A stretch of 64,000 bases of DNA from Acidimicrobiaceae bacterium. GTDB taxonomy: Bacteria > Actinomycetota > Acidimicrobiia > Acidimicrobiales > RAAP-2. A program made the position numbers and the translations under genes. The stretch is taken from NCBI GenBank assembly GCA_027451285.1, contig DAIDJP010000041.1, positions 36,870-100,869 of the forward strand, read 5' to 3'. This document shows, piece by piece, positions 28,093-43,563 of the stretch; the first letter of the stretch is position 1, and every line of letters starts with the position of its first letter. The notes beneath the pieces were generated by a model that was not told where the DNA came from, made no database searches, and was given only the letters and a program-made list of their open reading frames with translations.

Positions 28093-29708
28093 CAGTCGAG
28101 GGTGATCACGTCGAGCGCCCCGTCGGCGTAGAGCGCGCGCAGGACCTTCTTGTCGAACTTTCCGACGCTCGTCTTGGGGATGGCGTCGATGAAGCACCAG
28201 TGCTCGGGCAGCCACCACTTGGCGACGCGCGGCGCCAGGAACTCGCGCAGCTCCTCGGCCGTGGCGCTTGCGCCGGGGCGCAACACCACGCAACACAGGG
28301 GCCGCTCGTCCCACTTGGGGTCGGGTATGGCGACCACCGCGGCCTCGAACACGGCCGGGTGGGCCATCACGTTGCTCTCGAGATCCACCGAGCTGATCCA
28401 CTCGCCCCCGGACTTGATCACGTCCTTGGAACGGTCGCTGATCACCATGAAGCCCTCGGCGTCGAGGGTGCCGATGTCGCCGGTCTTGAGCCAACCGTCA
28501 TGGAAGCGATCCGGCGCGTCGACGCCGTAGTACGACGCAGTGATCCACGGGCCGCGGATCTCGAACTCGCCGATGGTCTTGCCGTCGCGGGGCATCACCT
28601 CGCCCGCGTCGCTCACGACGCGCAGCTCCACACCCGCCACCACTCGCCCGGCCTTGACCTCGTAGTCGATCTCCTGGTCGCGGGGAGTACCCGCGGGTGG
28701 GATCGCGACTGCGGCCAAGGGACTGGTCTCGGTCATGCCCCAGCCCTGGATCACACGCAGGCCGTAGCGGTCGCGGAATCCCTCGATCAGGTGGCGCGGC
28801 ACCGCCGCCCCGCCCGCCAGGATCGCGCGCAGACTCGAGAAGTCGGCCGCCGGATCGTTCTCCGCGGTGTGCAAGACGTCGTTCCAGATCGTCGGTACGC
28901 CCAGTGAGATCGTGGGGCGCAGTTCGCGGATCATGGTGATGATGGGAGCGCCCTGGAGGAACATCTGGGGCATGATCAGCTCGGTCCCGGCGAAGAAAGC
29001 GGTGTAGATGACGCCCCAGGCGTTGACGTGGAACATCGGTACGATGAGCAGACAGCGATCGGCCTCGCACAGGCCGATCGAATTGGCCGTCATCGAGGCC
29101 AGCGAGTGCAGCCACAGAGAGCGGTGTGAGTAGACGACCCCCTTGGGGTTGCCCGTGGTGCCCGAGGTGTAGCACATGATCGCGGCATCGCGTTCGTTGA
29201 GTTCGGGCCACTCGAATCCGGGCTGGTGCGACGCGATGAGGGTCTCGTAGTCGAGGGTCTTACCCAGGGCGCCGGTCTCGTCGGGGCCGGAGACAATGAT
29301 GTGTCGCACCTGAGGGATCTGGTCGCGGATCTTGGCGAAGACCGGAATCAGGGTGTGATCGATGATGATCACCGAGTCACCGCCGTCGTTGATCACGAAG
29401 GCCAGCTGTTCGGGGAAGAGACGGATGTTGAGCGTGTGCAGCACCGCGCCCATCGCCGGGACCGCGAGATAGGCCTCCATGTGGCTCTGGTTGTTCCACA
29501 TGAACGTGCCGACTCGGTCCCCCGGGGCGACGCCGAGTTCGGCGAGGGCGGCGGCCAGGCGCTCGGCGCGTTTGGCGATCTCGTAGAACGTGGCCTCCTG
29601 CACCCCGCCGGGGGTGACGGTGAAGACCTTCTTGTTGGCGTAGAGCCACTCGCCGTGGTTAATGATCCGCTTGATCGTCAGCGGTGCGTCTTGCATCGTG
29701 CTCTGCAT
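28092..29708 (-). CDS. Long-chain fatty acid--CoA ligase (AMP-binding)
   Basis: CYTSGTTGNPKGVVYSH, GWGMTE; SD GAGGGGGATTG before ATG. Confidence 0.93.
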   Translation of the reverse strand: MQSTMQDAPLTIKRIINHGEWLYANKKVFTVTPGGVQEATFYEIAKRAERLAAALAELGVAPGDRVGTFMWNNQSHMEAYLAVPAMGAVLHTLNIRLFPEQLAFVINDGGDSVIIIDHTLIPVFAKIRDQIPQVRHIIVSGPDETGALGKTLDYETLIASHQPGFEWPELNERDAAIMCYTSGTTGNPKGVVYSHRSLWLHSLASMTANSIGLCEADRCLLIVPMFHVNAWGVIYTAFFAGTELIMPQMFLQGAPIITMIRELRPTISLGVPTIWNDVLHTAENDPAADFSSLRAILAGGAAVPRHLIEGFRDRYGLRVIQGWGMTETSPLAAVAIPPAGTPRDQEIDYEVKAGRVVAGVELRVVSDAGEVMPRDGKTIGEFEIRGPWITASYYGVDAPDRFHDGWLKTGDIGTLDAEGFMVISDRSKDVIKSGGEWISSVDLESNVMAHPAVFEAAVVAIPDPKWDERPLCCVVLRPGASATAEELREFLAPRVAKWWLPEHWCFIDAIPKTSVGKFDKKVLRALYADGALDVITLD

Positions 29709-29759
29709 CAATCCCCCTCGTGCCGACACCACGATGCTACAAAGTCCCCGCTACTCCAC

Positions 29760-31170
29760 TCACCACGAGGCGGCGTTGGGGCTGACCGGCGCCGGGAGGC
29801 TCGTCACGCCCTGAAGGGTGGCGTCGACCGCCGCGGCCGCGCTGCGCCCCTCGGCGATGGCCCAGACGATCAGACTCTGGCCGCGCACCGCGTCACCGCA
29901 GGCGAAGACCGGCGTGCCGGGAATCGGCAGTCGCCACGAGGAGTCCACCGCCAGCGTCGAGCGGGGTCCGATGGCGTCTTCACCCAGGGCCAGGCCCGTC
30001 GTTTCGGGTCCGGTGAAGCCCGCCGCGATCAGCACGAGCGTCGTGGGCACCTCGTGGGTCTGACCCGTGACGTGGTCGCGAACCGTGATGGCCTCCAGGG
30101 TGGCGTCGCCGCGAAACGCCAAGGTCTCGGTCGCGAACCAGCGTTCGCCGCCCTCCTCGTGGGCCGAGGTGGTCTTGAAGAGTCGCGCCATCGTCGGCCA
30201 GGGCTGATCAGCGGGACGGGTGTCCGGGGGGCGGTCCATGATCTCGATCTGGGTGACCGAACGCGCCCCTTGGCGATGCGCCGTGCCCAGGCAGTCGGCT
30301 CCGGTATCGCCTCCGCCCAGGATGACGACGTCGCGGTCGCGCGCGTCGATGGCGGGTGTCGTCTGGTCGCGGACCGCGCGATTCGCCGCCTCCAGGTACG
30401 TCATCGCTGGATAGACGCCCTCGAGGTCGGCGCCGGGAGCGGCGATGAGCCGCGGGATGGTCGAGCCCACCGCCAGCACGATCGCATCGAAGCGGTCCTG
30501 CAGAACGGCCAACGTCGTAGCCCCCTCGCCGATGGGTGCGTTCACGTGAAAGGTCACCCCCGCGGCCTCGAGCACGGCCAGGCGACGGTCGAGGACCGAC
30601 TTCTCCATCTTGAACTCGGGGATGCCGTAGCGCAGCAGGCCGCCGATGGCGTCGGCACGCTCGAAGACCTCGACCGCGTGGCCGACGCTCGCCAGCTGGG
30701 CGGCCGCGGCGAGGCCCGACGGACCCGATCCCACGACCGCGACGCGCCGTTGCGTGGGCGCGACGTCCTGGACCTCGCGCGCGAGCCCCGAGGCGAAGGC
30801 GTGCTCGATGATCTCGTACTCGATGCGCTCGATCGTGACCGGCTGATCGGCGATGCCCAGCACGCAGGCCGACTCGCACGGCGCCGGGCAGAGCCGACCC
30901 GTGAACTCCGGGAAGTTGTTGGTCGTGAGCAGCTGGCGCGCCGCCTGGTCCCAGTGCGAGAGGTAGACGAGGTCGTTAAAGGCCGGGATGCGATTGCCCA
31001 GCGGGCAGCCCTGCATGCAGAAGGGGATCCCGCAGTCCATGCAACGCGATGCCTGGGCCGAGACCGCCTCGTCGTCTTGGGGCTCGTAGACCTCGCGCCA
31101 GTCACGCAGGCGCACCGGCACCGGCCGGTACGAGGGTCCGCGCCGGGGCGTCTCGAGAAAACCGGTCGGC

Positions 31171-31178
<8 letters not shown>
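29760..31178 (-). CDS. gltD: Glutamate synthase small subunit
   Basis: CMDCGIPFC, GSGPSGLAAA, GGGDTGADC; GTG start overlaps the gltB stop. Confidence 0.94.
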
Positions 31179-35598
<4,420 letters not shown>

Positions 35599-35665
35599 CG
35601 CGTTACCTCGGGGCAACGCTGACCCGCGCACATCATACCGAAATTTGGCTCCGCGCCAGTCGGCG

Positions 35666-35671
35666 TACTGT
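35666..35671 (+). promoter_or_regulatory. Leaderless -10 box TACTGT (N6-ATG 35678, thiO)
   Basis: TACTGT-GGGGAT-ATG. Confidence 0.65.
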
Positions 35672-35677
35672 GGGGAT

Positions 35678-36745
35678 ATGTCAACACGTCGCATCGTCGT
35701 CGTCGGCGGCGGCATCATCGGACTGACCAGCGCCTACCGCATGGCGCGCGCCGGACACCAGGTCACCGTGTGCGACCCGGCCCTGGGGCGCGGCGCCACG
35801 TGGGCGGCCGCCGGCATGATCGCGCCATCGGCCGAGATCGCTCCCGGCGAAGAGAGTAACTACCGTCTCCAGCGACGCGCACTCGGCGCGTGGCGCGAGC
35901 TCGGCGACGACCTCGAAGAGCTCCTCGGCGAGAAGATCGGCATCTACCAGCGCGGCACGCTGCTCGCGGGATTCGACGCCAGCGACCGGCGACTGGTTGA
36001 GCAGTTCGCCCAGATCGCGTGCGAGTTCGACGCCCCGATGCGACGGGTGACGCGCGCCGAGTCCCCGGAGGTCTTCCACGGGCTGACCCCGCGCATCAAC
36101 GACGGACTCATCATGGACGACGACGCCTGGCTCGATCCCGACCAGGCAGTGGACCTCCTGCGCCGGGGGCTCGACGCGCTGGGGGCCACGATCATCGACG
36201 AACGCGTCGAGCGCGTTGGGGCCGACGACGCCGGCGTGATCGTCGAGACGCTTAAGCAGACGATCCACGCCCACACCGGTCTTCTCGCCACCGGCTCAAC
36301 GGCGCTGCCCGAGGGGGCCGAAACGAGCGGCGAGCACGTGATTCGCCCGATCCGAGGCATCACGGTGCGGGTCACGGGTCTGGACCGCAGCGATCAGCCC
36401 ATGATCCGCGCCTTCGTGCGAGGACGCGCCTTCTACATGGTAAGTCGTCCCCAGGGCTACTGCGTGCTCGGCGCGACCGCCGAGGAGCGCAGCGAGCTCG
36501 TCGTCGAAGTCGGCGAGCTCCAGCGGCTCCTGCGCGACGCGCTCGACGTGGTGCCCTCCCTGGAGACCGCGGCCATCGCCGAGATGCGCTACGGCCTGCG
36601 ACCGGCTAGCGCCGACCTGTTGCCGTTCTTCGAGGAGATCCAGCCGCGTGGCTGGGCCTGGCTGTCGGGGCACTACCGCCACGGGGTGACCCTCGCGCCC
36701 CTGGCGGCGTTGGACGCCGCCGACTTCGTCGCCGCTCGGGTGTGA
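35678..36745 (+). CDS. thiO: Glycine oxidase ThiO
   Basis: VVVGGGIIGLTSAYRMA FAD motif, GATWAAAGMIAP, followed by thiS. Confidence 0.9.
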   Translation: MSTRRIVVVGGGIIGLTSAYRMARAGHQVTVCDPALGRGATWAAAGMIAPSAEIAPGEESNYRLQRRALGAWRELGDDLEELLGEKIGIYQRGTLLAGFDASDRRLVEQFAQIACEFDAPMRRVTRAESPEVFHGLTPRINDGLIMDDDAWLDPDQAVDLLRRGLDALGATIIDERVERVGADDAGVIVETLKQTIHAHTGLLATGSTALPEGAETSGEHVIRPIRGITVRVTGLDRSDQPMIRAFVRGRAFYMVSRPQGYCVLGATAEERSELVVEVGELQRLLRDALDVVPSLETAAIAEMRYGLRPASADLLPFFEEIQPRGWAWLSGHYRHGVTLAPLAALDAADFVAARV

Positions 36746-36936
36746 TGCGCGTCAATGGCGTGTCGCGCACCGGTGGTCCCGTGAGCGTGCGCGGCCTGCT
36801 CGACGAATTGAACCTCGACGGTCGCGGCGTCGCCGTCGCGCGCAACGGCGAAATCGTGCCCCGCTCGACATGGGAGAGCGAGTTGCTACGCGAGGACGAC
36901 GTCATCGAGATTGTGACGGCGGCCGCGGGCGGCTAA
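36745..36936 (+). CDS. thiS: Sulfur carrier protein ThiS
   Basis: Small ubiquitin-fold-like ORF ending in GG, overlaps the thiO stop. Confidence 0.9.
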   Translation: MRVNGVSRTGGPVSVRGLLDELNLDGRGVAVARNGEIVPRSTWESELLREDDVIEIVTAAAGG

Positions 36937-36975
36937 AGCCGGGCCCGACGGCCACCGGCTAAACTTTCTCTCTCA

Positions 36976-37054
36976 CGGGCTGTGGCTTAGTTTGGTCTAG
37001 AGCGCTCGGCTGGGGGCCGAGAGATCGGGAGTTCGAATCTCCCCAGCCCGACCA
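36976..37054 (+). tRNA. tRNA-Pro (anticodon GGG), CCA encoded
   Basis: Acceptor CGGGCTG/CAGCCCG, anticodon arm CTCGG-CTGGGGG-CCGAG, T-arm GGGAG-TTCGAAT-CTCCC, ACCA end. Confidence 0.95.
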
Positions 37055-37090
37055 CACGGTGACGCCCCGGCATCGCCGGGCGCACGTGTG
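37053..37090 (+). terminator. GC-rich hairpin immediately after tRNA-Pro
   Basis: CACACG/CGTGTG outer and CCCGGC-ATC-GCCGGG inner stems; no U-tract. Confidence 0.4.
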
Positions 37091-37121
37091 ATTCCCCCCC
37101 CCCGAGACGTGAGAGAGTGCC

Positions 37122-38192
37122 GTGATCAACCTGTTCAGCCCCCTTGAACTTCGCGGCGTCAGCGTCGCCAACCGGTCGTGGGTCTCGCCCATGTGCCAGT
37201 ACTCGGCCCACGAGGGCGTGGTCGGTGACTGGCACCTCGTGCATCTGGGATCCTTCGCGACCGGTGGCGCTGGCCTGGTCTTCGCCGAGGCGACCGCCGT
37301 CTCGCCCGAAGGGCGCATCTCGGTGAACTGCCCGGGTCTGTGGAACGACGCCCAGGTCGACGCCTGGAGCCGGGTGACGGACTTCGCCCACTCCCTCGGC
37401 ACGCCGACCGGCATCCAGCTCGCCCACGCCGGTCGCAAGGGCTCGACGCACGCACCCTGGTCCGACCACCAGTTCGCCACGCTCGACGAGGGTGGCTGGC
37501 AGACGGTGGCCCCCAGTGCGGTGGCCTTCGAGGGATACCCGTCGCCGCGGGCCCTCGGGACCGCCGAACTCGACGCGCTGGTCGAGGACTTCGCCGCCGC
37601 GGCCCGTCGCGCCCTCGGGGCGGGATTTGACGTGCTCGAGATCCACGCGGCCCACGGATATCTCCTGCACGAATTCCTCTCTCCCCTGTCGAACACGCGC
37701 ACCGACGAGTACGGCGGCAGCTTCGAGAACCGCTCACGACTCCTGGTGCGCGTGGTCGACGCGGTGCGCTCGTCGGTGCCCGACGCGACTCCCCTGTTCG
37801 TGCGCCTCTCGGCGACCGACTGGACCGAGGGGGGCTGGAGTGACGACGAGACCGTCGACCTCTCGGGCGTGCTCGCGAGTCACGGCGTCGATCTGATCGA
37901 CGTGTCTTCGGGCGGCAACGTCGCGCACGCGCGGATCCCGCTCGCGCCGGGCTATCAGGTCGGCTTCGCCGAGCGCGTCCGCCGTGAGGCCAATGTCGCA
38001 GCTAGCGCGGTGGGGCTCATCACCGACCCCCACCAGGCCGATGAGATCATCCGCACGGGTCGGGCCGACGCGGTGATGCTGGCCCGCGCCCACCTGCGCA
38101 ACCCCCGCTGGACTTTCGCCGCCGCCGAGGCCCTGGGCCACGTGATCGCCTGGCCCCACCAGTTCGACCGGGCTCGCACGCTCCACGCCTAG
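37122..38192 (+). CDS. Old yellow enzyme / NADH:flavin oxidoreductase (YqjM-like)
   Basis: SPMCQYSA, HAAHGYLLHEFLSPLSNTRTDEYGGSFENR. Confidence 0.95.
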   Translation: MINLFSPLELRGVSVANRSWVSPMCQYSAHEGVVGDWHLVHLGSFATGGAGLVFAEATAVSPEGRISVNCPGLWNDAQVDAWSRVTDFAHSLGTPTGIQLAHAGRKGSTHAPWSDHQFATLDEGGWQTVAPSAVAFEGYPSPRALGTAELDALVEDFAAAARRALGAGFDVLEIHAAHGYLLHEFLSPLSNTRTDEYGGSFENRSRLLVRVVDAVRSSVPDATPLFVRLSATDWTEGGWSDDETVDLSGVLASHGVDLIDVSSGGNVAHARIPLAPGYQVGFAERVRREANVAASAVGLITDPHQADEIIRTGRADAVMLARAHLRNPRWTFAAAEALGHVIAWPHQFDRARTLHA

Positions 38193-38237
38193 CCGCACCG
38201 GCCTGAAACCCGGGTGAACGCGGGTCGCGACGGTAGA

Positions 38238-38328
38238 CTGGGCAAAACAGGCCAGGAGGGAAACCTGGCGTTCGCCCGTGAGGCGAAAAACGATGTGCCC
38301 AGAGAGGGTGATTCCGACCGCGGGTTGG
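38238..38328 (+). other. Candidate structured 5' leader RNA (three-way junction plus 3' hairpin)
   Basis: P1 CTGGGCA/TGCCCAG encloses P2 GCCAGG/CCTGGC and P3 TTCGCC/GGCGAA; P4 CCGACC/GGTTGG ends 7 nt before the downstream ATG. Confidence 0.45.
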
Positions 38329-38335
38329 ACACAGT

Positions 38336-39748
38336 ATGGAGAAGAAGGATTCCTTCGTCCTACGACACCTGGCCGACGTTCAGCCCGAACTGTGGTGGCT
38401 GGACTCGGACCCACTGGAACCCGCACCCCACTCCGCTCTCGTTGGAGAAGTCGGGGCCGACCTGTGCGTGGTCGGAGCCGGCTACACGGGTCTGTGGACG
38501 GCGCTGCTCGCCAAGGAGAGAGAGCCGGGGCGCCAGGTCATCGTCGTCGAGCAGTACGAGACGGGAGCGGGCGCGTCGGGACGCAACGGCGGATTCTGTT
38601 CGTCGTCGCTGACTCACGGCTTCTACAACGGACTGCGGCGATTCCCCCACGACATGGCGGTCATCGAGCGCCTGGGGCGCGAGAACCTCGGCGAGATCGA
38701 AGAAACGGTCATGAGATACGGCATCGAGTGCGACTGGGAACGCACCGGTGAGCTTCGCGTCGCCCTGGCCCAGTGGCAACTCGACCAGATGGTCGAGGAG
38801 GCCAAGCTGCGCAACGAGATGGGCGACCACGTGGAGGTCCTCTCGCGCGAAGAGGTCCAGCGCCGCGTGCACTCGCCCACCTACGTCGGCGGCCTCTACG
38901 ACCACGACGGGACCGCCCTCGTGGACCCTGCCCGTCTGGTGTGGGGTCTCGAGCGGGCCTGCCTCGCCCTCGGGGTGACTATCTACGAGAACTCCAAGGT
39001 CGAGTGGCTCGAGGACGTCGACGACGCCGTTCGCGTACACACCCCCTACGGCGCCGTCACCGCCCAGCGCGTCGCCCTGGCGACCAACGTGTTCCCCTCG
39101 CTGATCCGTCAGGCGCGCAAGTACGTCGTGCCGGTTTATGACTACGTGCTCGTCACCGAGCCACTCACCGACGCCCAGCGCGAGTCGATCGGCTGGGAGG
39201 GCCGCGAGGGCGTCGCCGACGCCGGCAATCAGTTCCACTACTACCGCCTCACCCAGGACGGGTCGATCCTCTGGGGAGGCTACGACGCGATCTACAACTT
39301 CCGCGGCAAGGTGCGTCGTGAGTACGAGTTCAACGCCGAGACCTACGCCACGCTGGCCCAGCACTTCCTCGCGACCTTCCCCCAGCTGGCCGGGATCAAG
39401 TTCACCCACGCCTGGGGCGGGGCCATCGACACCTGCACACGCTTCTCGCCGTTCTGGGGCCAGTCCCACCAAGGCAAGGTCGCCTACGTCATGGGCTTCA
39501 CCGGTCTGGGCGTGGCGAGCACCCGTTTCGGCGCGGCCACCATGCTCGACTTGCTCGACGGGCTCGACACGGAGCGCACGCGCCTCACCATGGTGAGGCG
39601 TCGCCCGGTGCCCTTCCCGCCCGAGCCCTTCAAGTGGATCTTCATCCGCATCACCCAGGCGGCGATCAAGCGCGCCGACGCCCGTCAGGGGCGCCGCAAC
39701 CTGTGGCTCAGGCTGCTCGACGCCCTCGGCCTGGGATTCGACTCCTAG
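38336..39748 (+). CDS. FAD-dependent oxidoreductase (DadA/PuuB-like)
   Basis: CVVGAGYTGLWTALLA, GASGRNGGFCSS, VMGFTGLGV. Confidence 0.92.
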   Translation: MEKKDSFVLRHLADVQPELWWLDSDPLEPAPHSALVGEVGADLCVVGAGYTGLWTALLAKEREPGRQVIVVEQYETGAGASGRNGGFCSSSLTHGFYNGLRRFPHDMAVIERLGRENLGEIEETVMRYGIECDWERTGELRVALAQWQLDQMVEEAKLRNEMGDHVEVLSREEVQRRVHSPTYVGGLYDHDGTALVDPARLVWGLERACLALGVTIYENSKVEWLEDVDDAVRVHTPYGAVTAQRVALATNVFPSLIRQARKYVVPVYDYVLVTEPLTDAQRESIGWEGREGVADAGNQFHYYRLTQDGSILWGGYDAIYNFRGKVRREYEFNAETYATLAQHFLATFPQLAGIKFTHAWGGAIDTCTRFSPFWGQSHQGKVAYVMGFTGLGVASTRFGAATMLDLLDGLDTERTRLTMVRRRPVPFPPEPFKWIFIRITQAAIKRADARQGRRNLWLRLLDALGLGFDS

Positions 39749-39763
39749 GCCGAGGGCTCTCGA

Positions 39764-41731
<1,968 letters not shown>

Positions 41732-41833
41732 AACACTCCCCCAGTTTCGACAACTCGCGAACTATGCGGTGCGCCAAAGGCGTCACCTTCTTACCTACCA
41801 CGTCGGCGAGGCGCGCGTCACACGGGCCGAGAA

Positions 41834-41874
41834 CGCCAACGACGCCCGAGCCGGATGGCTGGGCGTCGTTGGCG
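41834..41874. repeat. Perfect 14-bp inverted repeat with extended apical stem, upstream of acs
   Basis: CGCCAACGACGCCC-g-AGCC-ggat-GGCT-GGGCGTCGTTGGCG. Confidence 0.85.
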
Positions 41875-41978
41875 GTTGGGTCCGGTGGCAAGCCACCAGT
41901 GGCTCGTACCTTAGTCCGCACCGCCGACGCCGCGTGGGACACTTCGACCCACCCGAAAAAACTTCACTTCGTACTACA

Positions 41979-42021
41979 TCACACGGCGGCGCTGGGATCG
42001 GGCCGCAGCGCCGCCGTGTGA
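41979..42021. terminator. Perfect 16-bp inverted repeat downstream of the acetate transporter gene
   Basis: TCACACGGCGGCGCTG ... CAGCGCCGCCGTGTGA, 11-nt loop. Confidence 0.7.
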
Positions 42022-42040
42022 GGTGATGCAATTCGTGGGA

Positions 42041-42619
42041 CTAGCTGCTGCGCGGGCCCACCGGGAACACTGTGCGTCCCCACGTCTCGTTGACCACGCC
42101 GGCCATCGAGGTGTACCAGGCGAGGATGGCCGTCAGGATGCCCAGCCAGCCACCGATCTTCACGAGGTTCGCGTGACCGGCGTTCCAGTTGCCCAAGGTA
42201 AGGAAGACGAACGTGATCAACAGCACCACGAAGACCGAGAAAATCGCCGTGTTCGTCTTGGCCGCGGCGATCGTCATGTACAGCGTGAAGATCGTCCAAG
42301 CCAGCAACCACAGACCAACCGCTCCACCTGCCGCGGGCAGGTTGAACTTGATGATCGCGTAGAAGCTCAGCCAGAACGCTCCGTACGACGTGAAGGCCAG
42401 TGCGCCGAACGTGTTCTTGCGGACGAACTCCCACATTCCGGCGGCGAACTGCGCGATACCGCCGTAGAACAGTGCGAGCGCGACGGCACCAGTCAAGCCG
42501 GCGGCTGTCTTACCATCAAACTTAAACAGTCCTGCATTCCAGCAACTAAGCAGGAACGTCGTCATTGCAAAACCCGCCAGACCCAGGGGTCCCGGATCGG
42601 CAACTTTGTGTTCAGACAT
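42041..42619 (-). CDS. Acetate uptake transporter (GPR1/FUN34/YaaH family, SatP-like)
   Basis: DPGPLGLAGFAMTTFLLSCWNAG signature, multi-pass TM. Confidence 0.93.
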   Translation of the reverse strand: MSEHKVADPGPLGLAGFAMTTFLLSCWNAGLFKFDGKTAAGLTGAVALALFYGGIAQFAAGMWEFVRKNTFGALAFTSYGAFWLSFYAIIKFNLPAAGGAVGLWLLAWTIFTLYMTIAAAKTNTAIFSVFVVLLITFVFLTLGNWNAGHANLVKIGGWLGILTAILAWYTSMAGVVNETWGRTVFPVGPRSS

Positions 42620-42795
42620 TTAATTCCCCCAAAATTGAATGCACCACAAACCATCGGAGTTGATGGCTCGTATCTGATTTAACACCCTTGACACATTGCG
42701 CGACGGGATTCCCCGCCCAATTTTGAGGATCGAGCAGGGCCAATAGTCCCAAATCAGTTGAGTCGCCTCACAACGTCACGACAGTGTCGGCGCGC

Positions 42796-43563
42796 TTAGT
42801 CGAGTGCGCGTCGGAAACTGTTGACCAGAGCTTCAGTATCCGCCGGAGACGCCCCATCCAAAATGGTGCGCACCAACGCCGAACCCACGATCACTCCGTC
42901 GGCCACCTGGGCGGCCTCGCGGGCCTGCTCGGGTGTGGTGATGCCGATGCCCACAAAGGTGGGTAAATCCGTCGCCTCTCGAACGGCCGCGACGACCCGC
43001 GGCGCGGCGCCCAGATCGGACGCACGGCCGGTCACGGCCATGCGGGCCGAGGCATACACGAATCCCTCGCTCATGGTGGCGATGCGCGTCACGCGCTCAC
43101 TCGGCGTCGAGGGCGCGACGAGAAAGACGGTCGCCACGTCCACACTGTGGCAGGCGTCACGCCAGGGCTCGGCCTCCTCGGGGGAAAGGTCGGGAACGAT
43201 TGCGCCGTCGATGCCGCTGTCGGCGAGTCGCCGGGCGGACGCCGCGAGGCCGTAGTGGTGAAAGACGTTGTAGTAGCTCATCGCTATGAGCGGCACGCCG
43301 AGAGCCAGACCGGCCACCTCGGCGCAGAGCGAATCGAGCGTCGTGCCGTTGGCGAGAGAACGCAGGCCCGCCTCTTGGATCACGATGCCGTCCATCATGG
43401 GATCCGAAAAGGGCACGCCAATCTCCACGGCGTTGGCGCCGCCGGCGATCGCGGCCTCCACGTGGCGCACCCAGTCCGTCGTCACGCCCGCCATGAAGTA
43501 CGGGACCAGGGCTTTTACCCCCGTCTCGCGCAGAGCCCGCAAGTGGCGTTCGAGGCTCTTCAC
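42796..43563 (-). CDS. trpA: Tryptophan synthase alpha subunit
   Basis: EIGVPFSDPMMDG signature; overlaps trpB. Confidence 0.96.
   Translation of the reverse strand: MKSLERHLRALRETGVKALVPYFMAGVTTDWVRHVEAAIAGGANAVEIGVPFSDPMMDGIVIQEAGLRSLANGTTLDSLCAEVAGLALGVPLIAMSYYNVFHHYGLAASARRLADSGIDGAIVPDLSPEEAEPWRDACHSVDVATVFLVAPSTPSERVTRIATMSEGFVYASARMAVTGRASDLGAAPRVVAAVREATDLPTFVGIGITTPEQAREAAQVADGVIVGSALVRTILDGASPADTEALVNSFRRALD

Noticed and set aside
35599-35677. TPP riboswitch upstream of thiO-thiS
   Set aside because: The gap is only 79 bp, has no CTGAGA/ACC core, and thiO looks leaderless.
38305-38322. AGGGTGattccgACCGCG resembling the T-box core (AGGGTGGNACCGCG)
   Set aside because: The core is interrupted by extra bases and lacks the UGGN bulge; no recognisable Stem I and the downstream gene is not an aminoacyl-tRNA synthetase or amino-acid gene.
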